A DNA stretch of 64,000 nt from Corynebacterium sp. NML130628 (lineage in GTDB: Bacteria; Actinomycetota; Actinomycetes; Mycobacteriales; Mycobacteriaceae), in assembly GCF_001875665.1 (NCBI RefSeq), contig NZ_MLAL01000016.1, forward strand, positions 248,001 to 312,000, written 5' to 3'. Shown one piece after another: positions 36,246-48,181 of this stretch. Positions within the stretch are counted from its first letter, which is position 1, and the number at the start of each line of letters is the position of its first letter. The position numbers were made by a program, and so were the translations under genes. The notes under the pieces are model-generated. The model did no database searches and was not told the origin of the DNA. It worked only from the letters and a program-made list of their open reading frames with translations.

Positions 36246-38021
36246 GTGCTGCGCACTCATCTCGCGGGCGAACTCCGCAAAGACCTTGAAGGACAAACCG
36301 TCACGCTGGCTGGTTGGGTAGGCCGTAGGCGCGACCACGGTGGCGTTATCTTTATCGACTTGCGTGACCGCTCTGGCTACGCACAGGTGGTTTTTAGGGA
36401 ATCGGATGTCGCGGAAGCCGCGCACGATCTGCGAAGCGAGTACTGCATTCAGGTCACCGGTGTAGTTGAACCTCGCCCAGAAGGCTCTGCAAACCCGAAC
36501 TTGGCTTCGGGCGAGATTGAGGTCAACGTTTCGGAATTGACGGTGCTGAACAAGGCAGCTGCGTTGCCATTCCAGATTGAGGATGCTTCCTCCAACGAGG
36601 TTGGTGAGGAAACACGCTTGAAGTACCGGTACCTCGACCTTCGTCGCGAGCGTCAAGCTGAGGCACTTCGTTTGCGTGCAGCGGCGAACCGTGCAGCGCG
36701 CAAGGTACTGGACGCCAATGACTTCACCGAAATTGAAACGCCAACCTTGACCCGTTCCACGCCGGAAGGGGCTCGAGACTTCCTTGTTCCGGCGCGTCTG
36801 CGCCCGGGGTCTTGGTACGCGCTGCCGCAGTCCCCGCAGCTGTTTAAACAGCTTTTGATGGTCAGCGGTATGGAGCGTTACTACCAGATTGCTCGTTGCT
36901 ATCGCGACGAAGACTTCCGCGCAGACCGTCAGCCAGAATTCACACAGCTTGATATTGAAGCAAGCTTTGTCGATCAGGACGACATCATTGCGCTCGCCGA
37001 ACAGGTCGTCGTGGAGTTGTGGAAGCTAATTGGCTACGAGATCACTACTCCAATCCCACGTATGACCTACATGGATGCGATGGAGAAGTACGGTTCGGAC
37101 AAGCCGGACCTGCGCTTCGACATCCAGCTGGTGGATTGCACCGAGTTCTTCAAGGACACGACGTTCCGCGTCTTCCAGAATGAGTACGTTGGCGCCGTTG
37201 TTATGGAAGGTGGCGCCTCTCAGCCTCGCCGCCAGCTCGATGCTTGGCAGGAATGGGCTAAGCAGCGCGGTGCGAAGGGCTTGGCGTACATCCTCGTGCA
37301 GGACGACGGTGAGCTTGGGGGACCCGTCGCAAAGAATATTACTGCAGAAGAGAAGGCCGGTATTGCGGCGCACGTTGGGGCGAAGCCCGGCGATTGCATT
37401 TTCTTTGCAGCAGGCGATGCGAAGAGTGCGCGGGCGCTGCTCGGCGCAGCACGCGGTGAGATTGCCCGTAAGCTTGGCCTGATTAAGGAAGGCGACTGGG
37501 CATTCACCTGGGTAGTCGACGCCCCGATGTTCGAGCCGTCTGCTGATGCTACTGCTTCCGGCGACGTTGCTCTTGGACATTCCAAGTGGACCGCTGTGCA
37601 CCACGCCTTCACTTCGCCGAAGCCAGAATTCAAGGCTGACTTCGAAAAAAACCCAGGCGAGGCCCTCGCTTATGCTTACGACATCGTTTGCAATGGCAAC
37701 GAGATCGGTGGCGGTTCTATCCGTATCCACGAGCAGGATGTGCAGCAGCGTGTCTTTGAGGTCATGGGCATTACCGAGGAAGAAGCGAAGGAGAAGTTCG
37801 GCTTCCTGCTCGAGGCATTCGCATACGGTGCTCCACCACACGGGGGTATTGCGTTCGGCTGGGACCGTATTGTGTCCCTGCTCGCTGGCTTTGATTCAAT
37901 TCGCGATGTCATCGCGTTTCCGAAGTCTGGTGGTGGCGTCGACCCATTGACGGATGCTCCTGCTCCAATTCCAGACGAGCAGCGTAAGGAAACGGGCGTC
38001 GATTTCAAGCCGAAGAAGTAG
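36246..38021 (+). CDS. aspS: Aspartyl-tRNA synthetase
   Basis: 591 residues: an OB-fold anticodon domain (about 1-105), class II motif 1 and motif 2 ([23 protein letters not shown]), the bacterial GAD insertion (about 290-420), and motif 3 ([17 protein letters not shown]). GTG 36246 is chosen because homologues begin [16 protein letters not shown] lies about 14 bp upstream, a little far. A TACACT -10-like element lies at 36193. A terminator follows. Confidence 0.95.
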   Translation: MLRTHLAGELRKDLEGQTVTLAGWVGRRRDHGGVIFIDLRDRSGYAQVVFRESDVAEAAHDLRSEYCIQVTGVVEPRPEGSANPNLASGEIEVNVSELTVLNKAAALPFQIEDASSNEVGEETRLKYRYLDLRRERQAEALRLRAAANRAARKVLDANDFTEIETPTLTRSTPEGARDFLVPARLRPGSWYALPQSPQLFKQLLMVSGMERYYQIARCYRDEDFRADRQPEFTQLDIEASFVDQDDIIALAEQVVVELWKLIGYEITTPIPRMTYMDAMEKYGSDKPDLRFDIQLVDCTEFFKDTTFRVFQNEYVGAVVMEGGASQPRRQLDAWQEWAKQRGAKGLAYILVQDDGELGGPVAKNITAEEKAGIAAHVGAKPGDCIFFAAGDAKSARALLGAARGEIARKLGLIKEGDWAFTWVVDAPMFEPSADATASGDVALGHSKWTAVHHAFTSPKPEFKADFEKNPGEALAYAYDIVCNGNEIGGGSIRIHEQDVQQRVFEVMGITEEEAKEKFGFLLEAFAYGAPPHGGIAFGWDRIVSLLAGFDSIRDVIAFPKSGGGVDPLTDAPAPIPDEQRKETGVDFKPKK

Positions 38022-38066
38022 CGTGGGTCTTGCGCGCGGTTGAGCGAGCATAATTTGGCCAACGTG

Positions 38067-38113
38067 AGCCGGAGCGTCGGTAGCCGTAAAGGTTGCTGAG
38101 GGCTCCGGCTTTT
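38067..38113 (+). terminator. Terminator after aspS
   Basis: AGCCGGAGC / GCTCCGGCT stem with a 26-nt loop, then TTTC, in the 149-bp gap between aspS and rarA. Confidence 0.65.
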
Positions 38114-38170
38114 CTTGGTAGTAGCTAGTCGTCCTAGTACAAGAAGCGGATTGAGAGGAGAAGCGTTCGC

Positions 38171-39541
38171 ATGTCGCAAGGTGATCTGTTTGGTAATTCG
38201 TTGCCGGTAGGTGGCCAGTCGCCAGCTCAAGATTCAGGTGCGCAACGCGGCTCAGACTTCTTCGCAGCGGGCCAAAGTGCACCTCTTGCCGCTCGAATGC
38301 GCCCCCAGAGTTTGGAGGAGGTTGCTGGGCAGCAGCATTTACTCTCCGACGGCAAGCCCCTTCGCCGTCTCGTCGAAGGATCAGGTGCAGCCTCCGTGAT
38401 CCTTTACGGCCCGCCCGGCACCGGCAAGACGACGATCGCATCGTTGATTGCGAAGGCGATGGGACAGAATTTTGTCGGGCTATCCGCACTGTCTTCCGGA
38501 GTCAAAGAGATCCGCGCGGTTATCGACACAGCTCGCAGAGATTTGATCGCTGGGGAAAACACCGTGCTGTTCATTGACGAGGTGCATCGGTTTTCAAAAA
38601 CACAGCAGGATGCGCTGTTAGCCGCCGTCGAGAATCGGACAGTGCTGCTCGTGGCGGCGACGACGGAGAATCCCTCGTTTAGCGTTGTCGCTCCGCTGTT
38701 GTCGCGTTCGCTACTTCTTAAGCTGGAGTCTCTTTCCTCTGAGGACCTTGGGATCGTGATTGATAGGGCAGTCCACGACGAACGTGGGCTTGCTGGGGCA
38801 GTGAAGCTCGCGGACGATGCGAGGGCGCAGCTTATCGCTTTGGCGGGTGGCGACGCACGCCGTAGTTTGACGTATCTGGAGGCAGCTGCAGCTGCGGTAG
38901 ATCCCGGAGAGACCATTACCCTTGATGTGGTTCGTGACAGCGTAAACCGGGCCGTCGTGCGCTATGACCGTGATGGCGACCAACACTATGATGTCGTGTC
39001 TGCATTCATTAAGTCGATACGGGGTTCGGATGTCGACGCAGCGTTGCATTACCTAGCGAGGATGATAGAGGCCGGTGAGGACCCTCGTTTCATAGCTCGC
39101 AGGCTTGTCATCCACGCATCCGAAGACATCGGTATGGCAGACCCGACGGCACTCCAAACTGCAGTGTCTGCAGCACAGGCAGTGCAGTTCATCGGAATGC
39201 CGGAGGGCAGGTTAACACTTGCCCAAGCCACTATTCACTTAGCCACGGCGCCGAAGTCGCCAGCGGTGATTCAGGCGATTACTCGTGCCCAAGACGATGT
39301 CCGCGCTGGGAAGATCGGTCCTGTGCCTGCACATTTGCGCGACGGTCACTATGAGGGGGCGAAAGCGATGGGGAATGCAGTTGGGTATGTCTACCCGCAT
39401 GATGACCCAAAGGGGGTAGTGCAACAGCAATACATCCCTGAAGGTTTGGAGGATGCGGTCTATTACACACCAACTGACCATGGCGACGAGCGGAGAATTT
39501 CCGGTTTCTTGGGTAGGCTGCGTAGGTTAGTGCGCGGTTGA
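38171..39541 (+). CDS. rarA: Replication-associated recombination protein RarA (MgsA)
   Basis: AAA+ ATPase acting at stalled replication forks. 456 residues with Walker [11 protein letters not shown], Walker [13 protein letters not shown], sensor 1 AATTENPSF and the C-terminal tetramerisation/MgsA domain ([30 protein letters not shown]). Shine-Dalgarno GAGGAG. In mycobacteria the homologue also lies near alaS, from memory. Confidence 0.94.
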   Translation: MSQGDLFGNSLPVGGQSPAQDSGAQRGSDFFAAGQSAPLAARMRPQSLEEVAGQQHLLSDGKPLRRLVEGSGAASVILYGPPGTGKTTIASLIAKAMGQNFVGLSALSSGVKEIRAVIDTARRDLIAGENTVLFIDEVHRFSKTQQDALLAAVENRTVLLVAATTENPSFSVVAPLLSRSLLLKLESLSSEDLGIVIDRAVHDERGLAGAVKLADDARAQLIALAGGDARRSLTYLEAAAAAVDPGETITLDVVRDSVNRAVVRYDRDGDQHYDVVSAFIKSIRGSDVDAALHYLARMIEAGEDPRFIARRLVIHASEDIGMADPTALQTAVSAAQAVQFIGMPEGRLTLAQATIHLATAPKSPAVIQAITRAQDDVRAGKIGPVPAHLRDGHYEGAKAMGNAVGYVYPHDDPKGVVQQQYIPEGLEDAVYYTPTDHGDERRISGFLGRLRRLVRG

Positions 39542-39589
39542 GGGGTAGAGTAGTTCGAGATTGATTCGAACTTGAAAGGAAAATACTCC

Positions 39590-42256
39590 GTGCAAACCCA
39601 TGAGATTCGTGAGCGCTTCACGCAGCACTTCGTCCGCGCAGGGCACACGCCGGTTCCAAGCGCTTCGCTCATCTTGGACGATCCAACGCTGCTGTTCGTG
39701 AATGCGGGCATGGTTCCGTTCAAGCCGTATTTCCTTGGGCAGCAAAACCCTCCCTTTGAGCAGGGGAAAGCAACTTCGATTCAAAAGTGCGTACGCACGC
39801 TCGATATTGAAGAAGTGGGCATTACGACGCGCCACAATACGTTCTTCCAGATGGCCGGCAACTTCTCGTTTGGTCAATACTTCAAAGAGGGTGCGATTAC
39901 TCACGCATGGCAACTGCTGACCGGCAGCATTGAGGATGGGGGCTACGGTCTCGATCCGGAGCGACTGTGGGTTACCGTCTATCTGGATGACGATGAAGCT
40001 GCGTCGATTTGGGAGAACAAGATAGGGGTAGACCCGTCGCGTATCCAGCGCATGGGCATGGAGGACAATTTCTGGTCCATGGGTATTCCTGGACCGTGTG
40101 GCCCTTGTTCGGAAATCTATTACGACCGTGGCCCTGAATACGGTAAGGAAGGCGGCCCGGTTGCGGATGATAACCGCTATATGGAGATCTGGAACCTGGT
40201 CTTCATGGAGTCGATTCGTGGCGAGGGCGATAAGAAGGGAAACTTTGAACTTGTCGGCGAACTGCCGAAGAAGAACATCGATACTGGTTTGGGGATCGAG
40301 CGAGTAGCTTGCCTTCTGCAAGGCGTCGATAATGTCTATGAGACAGATTTGCTCCGCCCGGTTATTGATGCCGCTGTCGAGCTCACCGGTACAAAGTACG
40401 ATGCCGGTGTCCATGAAGACGACGTTCGTTTCCGCGTGATTGCGGATCACTCCCGTACTGGCATGATGATCATTCTTGACGGTGTAACGCCGTCGAACGA
40501 GGGACGCGGGTATATTCTGCGCCGTCTGCTGCGACGAATTGTTCGTTCGGCACGTCTTCTGGGGGCGACTGGAAACGTTCTTGAGGTATTCATGAACACC
40601 ATCATGGATACGATGACGCCGTCCTTCCCGGAGATCGCTAAGAATCGCGAGCGTATTCTGCGAGTGGCTTTGGCAGAGGAGCGCGCCTTCCTCAAGACTC
40701 TCGAATCTGGCACACACCGCTTCGACGAGACTGTCGAGCAGCTTCGTGCTTCCGGTGCGAAGACATTGCCAGGGCAGCAGGCGTTCGAACTCCATGATAC
40801 GTATGGGTTCCCGATTGACCTGACGCTGGAAATGGCGCATGAAGCTGGGTTGGACGTCGATATGGAGGCGTTCGATGCTGCGATGCAGGAACAGCGTGCT
40901 CGCGCAAAGGCAGACAACAAGGCGAAGAAGCACCGCAATATCGACGAATCAATTTACCGAGAGTGGGTGGATAATCATCCGACCGAGTTCGTGGGCTATT
41001 CAGAGCTTGAACATGACGCACGAGTGCTTGGACTTGTGCGCGATGGTGCCAAGGTGGATGAGGTCGCTACAGGCGACGAGGTCGAGGTAATTCTCGACGT
41101 CACTCCGATGTATGCCGAGGCCGGTGGTCAGATGGCTGACCGTGGCTTGATCCGAGTTGGTGATACAACGCTGCAGGTTCATGACGTGCAGAAGATCGGC
41201 AAGAAGCTGTGGGTGCACAAGGCCACCGTAGAAAATGGCGGCATTGGTCTTGGGGACCAGGTGCAGGCAAAGGTTGATGCTCAGTGGCGTCATGGGGCAC
41301 GGCAGGCGCATACCGCCACCCACCTGATTCACGCTGCGCTCCGTGAGGTTCTTGGACCGACTGCGGTCCAAGCTGGATCGATGAACAAGCCGGGCTACCT
41401 GCGCTTTGATTTCAACTACACGGATCAACTGACGGACGCCCAACTGCAGGAGATCGCAACCATTACAAACCAAGCGGTGGACGCGGACTTTGCCGTGAAC
41501 ACGATTGAAACATCGCTTTCGAAGGCGAAAGAGATGGGTGCTATGGCACTGTTCGGCGAGAACTATGGGGACCAAGTTCGGGTTGTAGAGATCGGTGGGC
41601 CGTTCTCTATTGAGCTCTGTGGCGGTACGCACGTCGAGCATTCTTCGCAGATCGGGCCGGTGGCTGTGCTCGGTGAGTCTTCAGTAGGATCCGGCGCGCG
41701 TCGTATTGAGGCGTACTCCGGCATGGATTCCTTCAAGTACTTCTCGAAGGAGGCTGCTTTGGCATCAGGACTTGCCGCTGAACTTAAGACTCCGACCGGT
41801 CAACTGCCCGAACGCATTGCTCAGCTTACGGAGCGTCTGCGTGCCGCAGAAAAGGAAATTGAGAACCTTCACCGTCAGCAGTTGCTGTCGAAGACCAGCG
41901 AATTCTTGGAGCGCGCGGAAACCATCGGCGCGTACAAATTGATTGCTGCGAAGCTGCCGGAGGGCATCGAAGCTGGGGATGTGCGCACTCTTGCGAATGA
42001 CCTTCGTGGCAAGCTGGAGGGGCAGCCTGCGGTCGTAGCTTTAGCCTCTGACAACGGAGGAAAGGTGCCTTTCGTATTCGCCGTCACAGGTGCTGCAGTG
42101 GACAACGGCATCAATGCTGGAGACCTTGTGAAGACTTTCGGCGAGTACGTCAGTGGACGCGGTGGCGGTAAGCCAAACCTTGCGCAAGGTTCCGGCTCTT
42201 CAGCTGATGGCCTCGACGCTGGATTCAAGGCGATCCGCGATCTGCTTGGTGCATAA
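39590..42256 (+). CDS. alaS: Alanyl-tRNA synthetase
   Basis: 888 residues: a class II catalytic domain (motif 1 [13 protein letters not shown], motif 2 RTLDIEEVG, motif 3 [13 protein letters not shown]), tRNA-recognition helices, an editing domain with the zinc/active-site motifs [12 protein letters not shown] and CGGTHV, a coiled-coil segment and a C-terminal C-Ala domain with [18 protein letters not shown] 39590 with GAAAGGA upstream. It begins 48 bp after rarA. Confidence 0.97.
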   Translation: MQTHEIRERFTQHFVRAGHTPVPSASLILDDPTLLFVNAGMVPFKPYFLGQQNPPFEQGKATSIQKCVRTLDIEEVGITTRHNTFFQMAGNFSFGQYFKEGAITHAWQLLTGSIEDGGYGLDPERLWVTVYLDDDEAASIWENKIGVDPSRIQRMGMEDNFWSMGIPGPCGPCSEIYYDRGPEYGKEGGPVADDNRYMEIWNLVFMESIRGEGDKKGNFELVGELPKKNIDTGLGIERVACLLQGVDNVYETDLLRPVIDAAVELTGTKYDAGVHEDDVRFRVIADHSRTGMMIILDGVTPSNEGRGYILRRLLRRIVRSARLLGATGNVLEVFMNTIMDTMTPSFPEIAKNRERILRVALAEERAFLKTLESGTHRFDETVEQLRASGAKTLPGQQAFELHDTYGFPIDLTLEMAHEAGLDVDMEAFDAAMQEQRARAKADNKAKKHRNIDESIYREWVDNHPTEFVGYSELEHDARVLGLVRDGAKVDEVATGDEVEVILDVTPMYAEAGGQMADRGLIRVGDTTLQVHDVQKIGKKLWVHKATVENGGIGLGDQVQAKVDAQWRHGARQAHTATHLIHAALREVLGPTAVQAGSMNKPGYLRFDFNYTDQLTDAQLQEIATITNQAVDADFAVNTIETSLSKAKEMGAMALFGENYGDQVRVVEIGGPFSIELCGGTHVEHSSQIGPVAVLGESSVGSGARRIEAYSGMDSFKYFSKEAALASGLAAELKTPTGQLPERIAQLTERLRAAEKEIENLHRQQLLSKTSEFLERAETIGAYKLIAAKLPEGIEAGDVRTLANDLRGKLEGQPAVVALASDNGGKVPFVFAVTGAAVDNGINAGDLVKTFGEYVSGRGGGKPNLAQGSGSSADGLDAGFKAIRDLLGA

Positions 42257-42366
42257 GTGCCAAAGGCCAAGATCGGTCAGGCGACACGCCGTATTTGGGT
42301 ATACGTTGTGCCAAAAAACCAGTAGGTTTTAAGGGAAGGCACAGTGTAAGCGGTAGGAGTGATGTT

Positions 42367-42861
42367 ATGACGGTGCAGCCCGACCTTCCCGGGGTTGAAG
42401 ATCCCGGGCCGGGACGTCGCCTTGGAATCGACGTCGGTACGGTTCGTATCGGCGTCGCATCGTCAAACCGTGAAGCAACGTTAGCAACTCCGGTGGAGAC
42501 TGTTGCCCGCGTTACTGGTTTTAAGGATCGCGACGGAGCCGATATCGACCGAATCATCGACATCATCGATGAGTACGAGATCGTCGAGGTTGTTGTTGGC
42601 CTTCCACGTGATTTGAAAGGGCACGGCTCACGAAGCGTCAAACACGCGAAGGAAATCGCGTTTCGAATAAGGCGCCGATCGGGGCTTCCCGTAAGAATGG
42701 CCGATGAACGTTTAACAACTGTTGCCGCGACTCAAGCGTTGCGGGCGAGTGGTGTGAACGAACGGGCCGGACGCAGCGTGATCGATCAGGCTGCGGCGGT
42801 TGAGATTTTGCAGTCTTGGCTGGACGGCCGAATGAATTACCTCAAGGAGAATCAATCGTGA
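42367..42861 (+). CDS. ruvX: Holliday-junction resolvase-like YqgF/RuvX
   Basis: RNase H-fold nuclease. In other bacteria the YqgF family processes the 16S rRNA 5' end. 164 residues with the [13 protein letters not shown] acidic motif, [10 protein letters not shown] and a late conserved Asp region ([23 protein letters not shown]). ATG 42367 with TAGGAG. It ends in a 4-bp overlap with mltG. Confidence 0.93.
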   Translation: MTVQPDLPGVEDPGPGRRLGIDVGTVRIGVASSNREATLATPVETVARVTGFKDRDGADIDRIIDIIDEYEIVEVVVGLPRDLKGHGSRSVKHAKEIAFRIRRRSGLPVRMADERLTTVAATQALRASGVNERAGRSVIDQAAAVEILQSWLDGRMNYLKENQS

Positions 42862-44021
42862 CGACCCCAACAACCTCAAAAAGACGTACACGGGGCACGG
42901 CGGTGCTCGTAACGTCGATCTTGCTGATCATTGGCCTGATTGCCTGGATAGCAGTGGTGCGTAACGGCACGAACGCCGACTACAACGGTACAGGTAACGG
43001 TGAGGAACAAGTCGTCGAGATCGCCGAAGGCTCCAACATTTCTTCGCTTGGTCCTGAGCTTGAGGAACGAGGGATCGTCGCTTCCAACGGAGCGTTCCAA
43101 ACTGCGGCTGCTAATAACGCGGATTCGGACAATATTCAGCCCGGTTTCTACCGTTTGGAGGGCGAGATGAGCGCCGAAAGCGCAGTTGCTGCGCTTCTTG
43201 ATCCTTCCAAGCGTGTCACGCCACTGCAGGTGTATGGGGGAGCCACACTGATGGACGTCAACGTCGTTGGCGGCCAGCGGCGTCTAGGGATCCTGTCGAT
43301 GATTCAGCAAGTATCTTGTGGCGAGGAAATAAAGCCTGGCTGCATCACTGCTGAGGAACTGCACCGGGTTGCGGCAGACGCTGATCCAGCAAGCCTTGGC
43401 GTCCCCGAGTGGGCACTCGAGGTTGTGGGAGCACGTGCGGGCGACGCAAAGCGCCTCGAAGGTCTCATTGCTCCGGGCGAATACATTGTGGATCCTGGTG
43501 CTTCGGCAGAGACCGTGCTCACTGATCTGATCACCCGTTCCGCGAAGCAGTACGAGGCAACTGACATTGTTTCACGCGCCGAGTCTGTGGGGTTAACCCC
43601 GTATGAGCTTGTTGTCGCTGCATCTTTGGTTGAGCGCGAGGCCCCTGCCGGTGAGTTCGATAAGGTTGCGCGCGTTATCCTGAATCGATTGAAAGAGCCT
43701 ATGCGTCTGGAGTTTGACTCCACCGTCAACTACGGGCTGCCCTCCGTTGAAGTTGCCACCTCGCGTGAGGACCGTGAACGGGTAACTCCGTGGAACACGT
43801 ACGCTATGGATGGGTTGCCGCAAACACCGATCGCGTCGCCGTCGCTGGAGGCAATTGAGGCGATGGAGCGGCCTGCTGAGGGCGACTGGCTGTTCTTCGT
43901 CACTATTGACAAGGATGGCACGACCGTGTTTAACCGCACCTTTGATCAGCATTTGGAAGACACGCAGCGAGCGTACGACTCGGGCATTCTTGATTCGCAG
44001 CGAGACGCGCCTTCGGAGTAA
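42858..44021 (+). CDS. mltG: Endolytic murein transglycosylase MltG
   Basis: Cuts nascent glycan strands and so sets peptidoglycan chain ends. 387 residues: a basic cytoplasmic N-terminus, one membrane helix (about 13-34), a LysM-like part and a YceG domain with the catalytic Glu in SLVEREAP and the conserved [11 protein letters not shown] and [13 protein letters not shown] blocks. GTG 42858 has AAGGAGA and overlaps the ruvX stop; its own stop overlaps the aroE ATG by one base. Confidence 0.94.
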   Translation: MTTPTTSKRRTRGTAVLVTSILLIIGLIAWIAVVRNGTNADYNGTGNGEEQVVEIAEGSNISSLGPELEERGIVASNGAFQTAAANNADSDNIQPGFYRLEGEMSAESAVAALLDPSKRVTPLQVYGGATLMDVNVVGGQRRLGILSMIQQVSCGEEIKPGCITAEELHRVAADADPASLGVPEWALEVVGARAGDAKRLEGLIAPGEYIVDPGASAETVLTDLITRSAKQYEATDIVSRAESVGLTPYELVVAASLVEREAPAGEFDKVARVILNRLKEPMRLEFDSTVNYGLPSVEVATSREDRERVTPWNTYAMDGLPQTPIASPSLEAIEAMERPAEGDWLFFVTIDKDGTTVFNRTFDQHLEDTQRAYDSGILDSQRDAPSE

Positions 44022-44833
44022 TGATGTATCAAGCAGCCGTTCTCGGCTCTCCGATTGCACACTCGTTGTCACCGGTGTTGCATCATGCTGGGTATAAGGC
44101 GCTTGGTCTTAACGACTGGCGCTATTCAAAAATCGAATGCACCGAAGACGACTTACCAAAGCTGGTTTTCGAAGCCGAAGAGACTTTCCGTGGGTTTTCG
44201 GTAACGATGCCTGGAAAGTTTGTGGCGTTGAAGGTCGCAGACCGCGTGAGCGACCGAGCTTTGGCAATCGGGTCTGCGAACACCTTAGTCCGTACTCAAC
44301 AGGGCTGGCGAGCCGACAATACGGACTGCGAGGGAGTTCTATACGCCCTCGATCGCTTGGTCGGCGAGACAGAGGTCCGGCGAGCTGTTGTGGTCGGCGC
44401 TGGCGGTACATCTCGTGCAGTCATTTGGGCGCTGCGCGAGCGTGGCGCTGAAGAGATTACTGTTATCAACCGATCCGACAGGAGTCACGAACTCCAACAA
44501 TTGACAGAGGGCATTACCTGCCACTTTGTCTCGTTTGACAGCGACCTGTTCAAAATTACTGCCGCCGCTGATGTGATCGTTTCAACGGTTCCCGCTGATA
44601 GCTTGCGGCCCTATGTGAAGCAGTTGGCTCACGCCCCGTTGCTCGACGTAATTTACGATCCTTGGCCGACGCCACTGGTTGCCCAATCTGCTGCAAATGG
44701 GTACAAGACAGTTGGTGGGCTTACGATGCTCGCTGGGCAAGCGTTCTCACAGTTCGAGCAGTTCACCGGCCTCCAGGCGCCCCGTCGAGAGATGGAGCAG
44801 GCCCTCTTGGAGCATTGGAATTCGCGGCAGTAG
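44021..44833 (+). CDS. aroE: Shikimate dehydrogenase
   Basis: NADPH-dependent reduction of 3-dehydroshikimate to shikimate. 270 residues: substrate residues in GSPIAHSLSPVLH, the catalytic Lys in VTMPGKF and Asp in DNTDCEGV, and the nucleotide motif VVGAGGTSRA. ATG overlaps the mltG stop (TAATG), with a second Met one codon on. Followed 17 bp later by the prepilin peptidase gene. Confidence 0.94.
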   Translation: MMYQAAVLGSPIAHSLSPVLHHAGYKALGLNDWRYSKIECTEDDLPKLVFEAEETFRGFSVTMPGKFVALKVADRVSDRALAIGSANTLVRTQQGWRADNTDCEGVLYALDRLVGETEVRRAVVVGAGGTSRAVIWALRERGAEEITVINRSDRSHELQQLTEGITCHFVSFDSDLFKITAAADVIVSTVPADSLRPYVKQLAHAPLLDVIYDPWPTPLVAQSAANGYKTVGGLTMLAGQAFSQFEQFTGLQAPRREMEQALLEHWNSRQ

Positions 44834-44850
44834 CGGAGACAGAGAACATT

Positions 44851-45279
44851 ATGGGGGGCGTTGTTTGGATTGGGGGTGTATTAGCCGCCGGTTGGTCCGC
44901 GCGGTTGTGCTGGTACGACCTGAAGTATGCTCGTCTCCCTGACCGCCTTACGCTGCCCGCATGTGTTTTGGCGGCTGGTGCGGTTGTGCTGCAGCCAGAG
45001 CTTTTCGTGGGATTGCTTTGGCCTGCTGTGTACTTTCTGTTTGGAAAAGGAATTGGCGGTGGGGATATTAAACTCGCCTTTCCTTTGGGAATTGCCGCCG
45101 CTGCATCGGGCGGATTGATCGGGGTCAACCTGGTGATACTTGTAAGCAGTCTTTGCACCTTGTGTTTCGCTGGATTTGCACGTTCTTCTCGTGTACCTCA
45201 CGGTCCTTCAATGCTGCTCGCTTCTTGGGCGCTGGTTGCACTTAAGGTTGGAAACGGCATTTTTTGGGGCGATGTGTGA
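44851..45279 (+). CDS. Type IV prepilin peptidase-like membrane protease (A24, short form)
   Basis: 142 residues with four or five hydrophobic segments. The two aspartates of the A24 aspartic proteases are present: D23 in [12 protein letters not shown] and D72 in [11 protein letters not shown]. The N-terminal methyltransferase domain of full-length prepilin peptidases is missing, as in TadV/CpaA-like enzymes. No pilin genes are in the window, so its substrate (perhaps a tight-adherence or pseudopilin locus elsewhere) is unknown. It lies between aroE and aroC, as in mycobacteria from memory. Confidence 0.85.
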   Translation: MGGVVWIGGVLAAGWSARLCWYDLKYARLPDRLTLPACVLAAGAVVLQPELFVGLLWPAVYFLFGKGIGGGDIKLAFPLGIAAAASGGLIGVNLVILVSSLCTLCFAGFARSSRVPHGPSMLLASWALVALKVGNGIFWGDV

Positions 45280-45292
45280 CAGAATATCCAAC

Positions 45293-46504
45293 ATGTTTCG
45301 CTGGACGACTGCCGGAGAATCCCACGGCCAAGCCCTCATTGCACTTGTAGAAAATATGCCCGCGGGCGTGCCGATTACTGAGCAGGAGATTGCTCATCAG
45401 CTTGCACGTCGGCGCCTTGGATATGGGCGTGGTGCGCGAATGAAGTTTGAACAAGATAAGCTGGAACTGCTTGCAGGGATTTTGCATGGGACAACGATTG
45501 GTAGCCCGATTGCAATTCAGATTGGGAATACCGAATGGCCAAAGTGGACCACGATTATGTCTCCTCACCCGCTGGATGGCGCAGACGAAGAAGTTCAGAA
45601 GGCGATGGCCTCTGGCCGCGGTGCGAAGCTGACTCGCCCGCGACCAGGTCATGCAGATCTGCCTGGCATGATCAAGTACGGCTTCGATTCGGCGCGACCG
45701 GTGCTGGAACGCTCGTCTGCACGCGAGACTGCTGCGCGAGTTGCGGCAGGTGCGGTAGCTCGCTCGTTGTTGCGCGAGGCACTTGGAGTGGAGGTGTTTT
45801 CGCATGTTGTCTCCATCGGGGACTCGACTCTGGATCGTGCGGTGGCGCCGTCGTTTAGTGATATTGATGCGATTGATGATTCTCCAGTACGCGCTGCAAG
45901 TCAGGAAGCCGAGGCCTCAATGGTCGCCTGCATAGAAGCTGCAAAGAAGGCGGGGGACACCCTTGGTGGTGTTGTTGAGGTAATTGTCGACGGCCTCCCC
46001 ATCGGTTTGGGTTCGCACATCTCGGGAACGGAGCGTCTCGATGCCCAACTTGCGGGAGCGCTCATGAGCATTCAGTCCGTTAAGGGAGTCGAAATTGGTG
46101 ACGGTTTCGAGTCCGCCGCTCGAAGGGGGTCCGAGGCTCATGACGAAATAGCGTTGGCCGATGGGCGAGTGGAACGGTTATCGAACCGCGCGGGAGGCAT
46201 CGAAGGTGGCATGACGAACGGTGAGCAACTTCGAGTTCGCGCCGCTTTCAAACCAATTTCTACAGTCCCGCGAGCGCTGCAGTCCATTGATATGGCAACT
46301 GGTGGGAAGGCAACAGGTATTCATCAGCGTTCCGATATTTGCGCTGTTCCCGCAGGCGGAGTTGTCGCTGAGGCAATGGTCGCTCTCGTGCTTGCGGAAG
46401 CCGTGTTGAAGAAGTTCGGCGGGGATAGTCTTCAGGAATTGAAGCGTAATATTGCGTCGTATCAACAGTACGTTGCGCAGCGGTTCCGTTTTGACGGGGA
46501 GTAA
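45293..46504 (+). CDS. aroC: Chorismate synthase
   Basis: Flavin-dependent conversion of EPSP to chorismate. 403 residues: [20 protein letters not shown] at the N-terminus, the [11 protein letters not shown] block, [15 protein letters not shown], and the C-terminal [20 protein letters not shown] 45293 matches homologues; an upstream in-frame ATG at 45272 would add seven residues. First of aroC-aroK-aroB-aroQ. Confidence 0.96.
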   Translation: MFRWTTAGESHGQALIALVENMPAGVPITEQEIAHQLARRRLGYGRGARMKFEQDKLELLAGILHGTTIGSPIAIQIGNTEWPKWTTIMSPHPLDGADEEVQKAMASGRGAKLTRPRPGHADLPGMIKYGFDSARPVLERSSARETAARVAAGAVARSLLREALGVEVFSHVVSIGDSTLDRAVAPSFSDIDAIDDSPVRAASQEAEASMVACIEAAKKAGDTLGGVVEVIVDGLPIGLGSHISGTERLDAQLAGALMSIQSVKGVEIGDGFESAARRGSEAHDEIALADGRVERLSNRAGGIEGGMTNGEQLRVRAAFKPISTVPRALQSIDMATGGKATGIHQRSDICAVPAGGVVAEAMVALVLAEAVLKKFGGDSLQELKRNIASYQQYVAQRFRFDGE

Positions 46505-46524
46505 TCCGCAAAGAAAGGATGACT

Positions 46525-47091
46525 GTGAACGCAGAGACAGACACCGAGTTGGTTCACGGGGAAGTACTGACTTCGCTTGAAACTGGCACTCCCACAGTGG
46601 TGCTTGTTGGTCCGCCGGGCGCGGGAAAGACGACAGTCGGACGTCGGCTAGGGAGGGCTTTGAACCTCCCGTTTGTCGATTCTGATGTGTTAATCGAGCA
46701 TGCAGAAGAAAAGCCATGCGGTGAGGTTTATGCGGAACTTGGAGAAGATGCGTTTCGCGATCTCGAGGTTGAATTTGTCAAACAGGCGTTAGGGCGCAAG
46801 GGCGTAGTCAGTTTGGGCGGTGGCGCTGTGATCCGACCTGAAACCAGGGCTTTGCTAACTCAGCACCTTGTTGTGTGGATCGATGTTGGCGTTGAGGAGG
46901 GGATTCGGCGAACCATTGGCGACGGCAGTCGTCCAGTGCTGGCAGCTGAGAATCCGGAGGAGAGGTACCGGGCATTGCTCGGTGAACGCGAACCTTTGTA
47001 TCGGGAAGTAGCGGACTACCGCGTTCGCACTGATGACCGCCCACCACAGCGAGTTGTTGCAGAAGTGTTGGGCGTTATCGATAGCGAGTAA
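46525..47091 (+). CDS. aroK: Shikimate kinase
   Basis: Phosphorylates shikimate with ATP. 188 residues: Walker A GPPGAGKTTVGRRLG, DSDVLIE for shikimate/Mg, and GGGAVI. GTG 46525 is preferred over ATG 46519 because AAAGG abuts the ATG but lies 6 bp before the GTG. About 25 residues precede the P-loop. Spaced 20 bp after aroC. Confidence 0.94.
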   Translation: MNAETDTELVHGEVLTSLETGTPTVVLVGPPGAGKTTVGRRLGRALNLPFVDSDVLIEHAEEKPCGEVYAELGEDAFRDLEVEFVKQALGRKGVVSLGGGAVIRPETRALLTQHLVVWIDVGVEEGIRRTIGDGSRPVLAAENPEERYRALLGEREPLYREVADYRVRTDDRPPQRVVAEVLGVIDSE

Positions 47092-47121
47092 GTCGATTCG
47101 TAGAAAGAAATGAGGCATGGC

Positions 47122-48177
47122 ATGGCAGTAGTGGACGTTCGCGGACCCCAGCCGTACCAGGTGTTTATCGATCATGACACCACGATGATGGTCGGAAATC
47201 ACGTCAAGACGATTGGTGCCCGGAAAGCACTCATTGTGCACCAGCCCCCATTAGCTGCCGTGGCGCGGTGTATTGCTCAGGATCTAGAAAACAACAACGT
47301 TGAGCCACATTTGGTGTCTGTTCCTGATGCAGAGGAGGGCAAAAGCATTGGTGTTGCGAGTGAACTCTGGGACACGCTTGGCCGCGCGGGTTTTTCTCGA
47401 CAGGACGCCGTGGTGACGGTTGGGGGTGGCGCCGCGACGGACATGGGCGGATTTATCGCTGCAACGTGGATGCGTGGCATCGACGTCGTGCATGTCCCCA
47501 CGACGTTGCTTGCAATGGTGGATGCCGCAGTAGGCGGCAAGACAGGGATGAACACTGCGGAAGGCAAGAACTTAGTCGGTGCGTTTCATGAGCCAAAGGG
47601 GGTCTTCATCGATCTAGAGCGCCTCTACACGCTTCCACAAGAAGAGATTGTTTCTGGCTCTGCTGAGCTCATTAAGACTGGCTTCATTGCTGATCCTAGA
47701 ATCCTGGAGCTTTTCCAGGAAGGTGCAGATAAACACTGGCCGGAGCTCATTGAACGCTCTGTTGCCGTCAAAGCCGGTGTTGTGGCCGAAGATCTCAAAG
47801 AGTCCGGCCTTCGCGAAATTTTGAACTATGGGCATACGTTGGGGCATGCGATTGAGCGGCGTGAGCAATATCGCTGGCGGCATGGAAATGCTGTGGCCGT
47901 CGGGATGATGTTCGTTGCGTATCTCGCTTTACACAGGGGGCTAATCGACGAAGACGTCGTCGCGTTGCATCGCACGATCCTTGAGGAGACCGGGCTACCG
48001 ACTCGCTACGAGCACGGTGCTTTTGATGAGCTTTATGAGGGGATGACACGCGACAAAAAGAATAAGGACGGGCACATTCGATTCGTCGTGCTCGATGGCA
48101 TCGGGTCGTGCACAAGGATTGAGGACGCCTCCAAGGACGAAATGCGTGCTGCGTATGATGCCATGATGAAGGGGTAA
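47122..48177 (+). CDS. aroB: 3-dehydroquinate synthase
   Basis: NAD- and metal-dependent cyclisation of DAHP. 351 residues with [11 protein letters not shown] for [22 protein letters not shown], and metal ligands in [12 protein letters not shown] and the preceding Glu region ([10 protein letters not shown]). ATG 47122 is preferred over 47110 because GAGG lies 6 bp upstream. Spaced 4 bp before aroQ. Confidence 0.95.
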   Translation: MAVVDVRGPQPYQVFIDHDTTMMVGNHVKTIGARKALIVHQPPLAAVARCIAQDLENNNVEPHLVSVPDAEEGKSIGVASELWDTLGRAGFSRQDAVVTVGGGAATDMGGFIAATWMRGIDVVHVPTTLLAMVDAAVGGKTGMNTAEGKNLVGAFHEPKGVFIDLERLYTLPQEEIVSGSAELIKTGFIADPRILELFQEGADKHWPELIERSVAVKAGVVAEDLKESGLREILNYGHTLGHAIERREQYRWRHGNAVAVGMMFVAYLALHRGLIDEDVVALHRTILEETGLPTRYEHGAFDELYEGMTRDKKNKDGHIRFVVLDGIGSCTRIEDASKDEMRAAYDAMMKG

Positions 48178-48181
48178 TGCG

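Noticed and set aside
39527..40933. 468-codon open frame on the minus strand opposite alaS
   Set aside because: It mirrors a highly conserved gene; the translation has no recognisable domain and no ribosome site. It is an antisense shadow.
42310..42345. Hairpin before ruvX (GTGCC...GGCAC with an AAACC/GGTTT inner stem)
   Set aside because: Interrupted pairing and no T-run; too weak to call a terminator or regulator.
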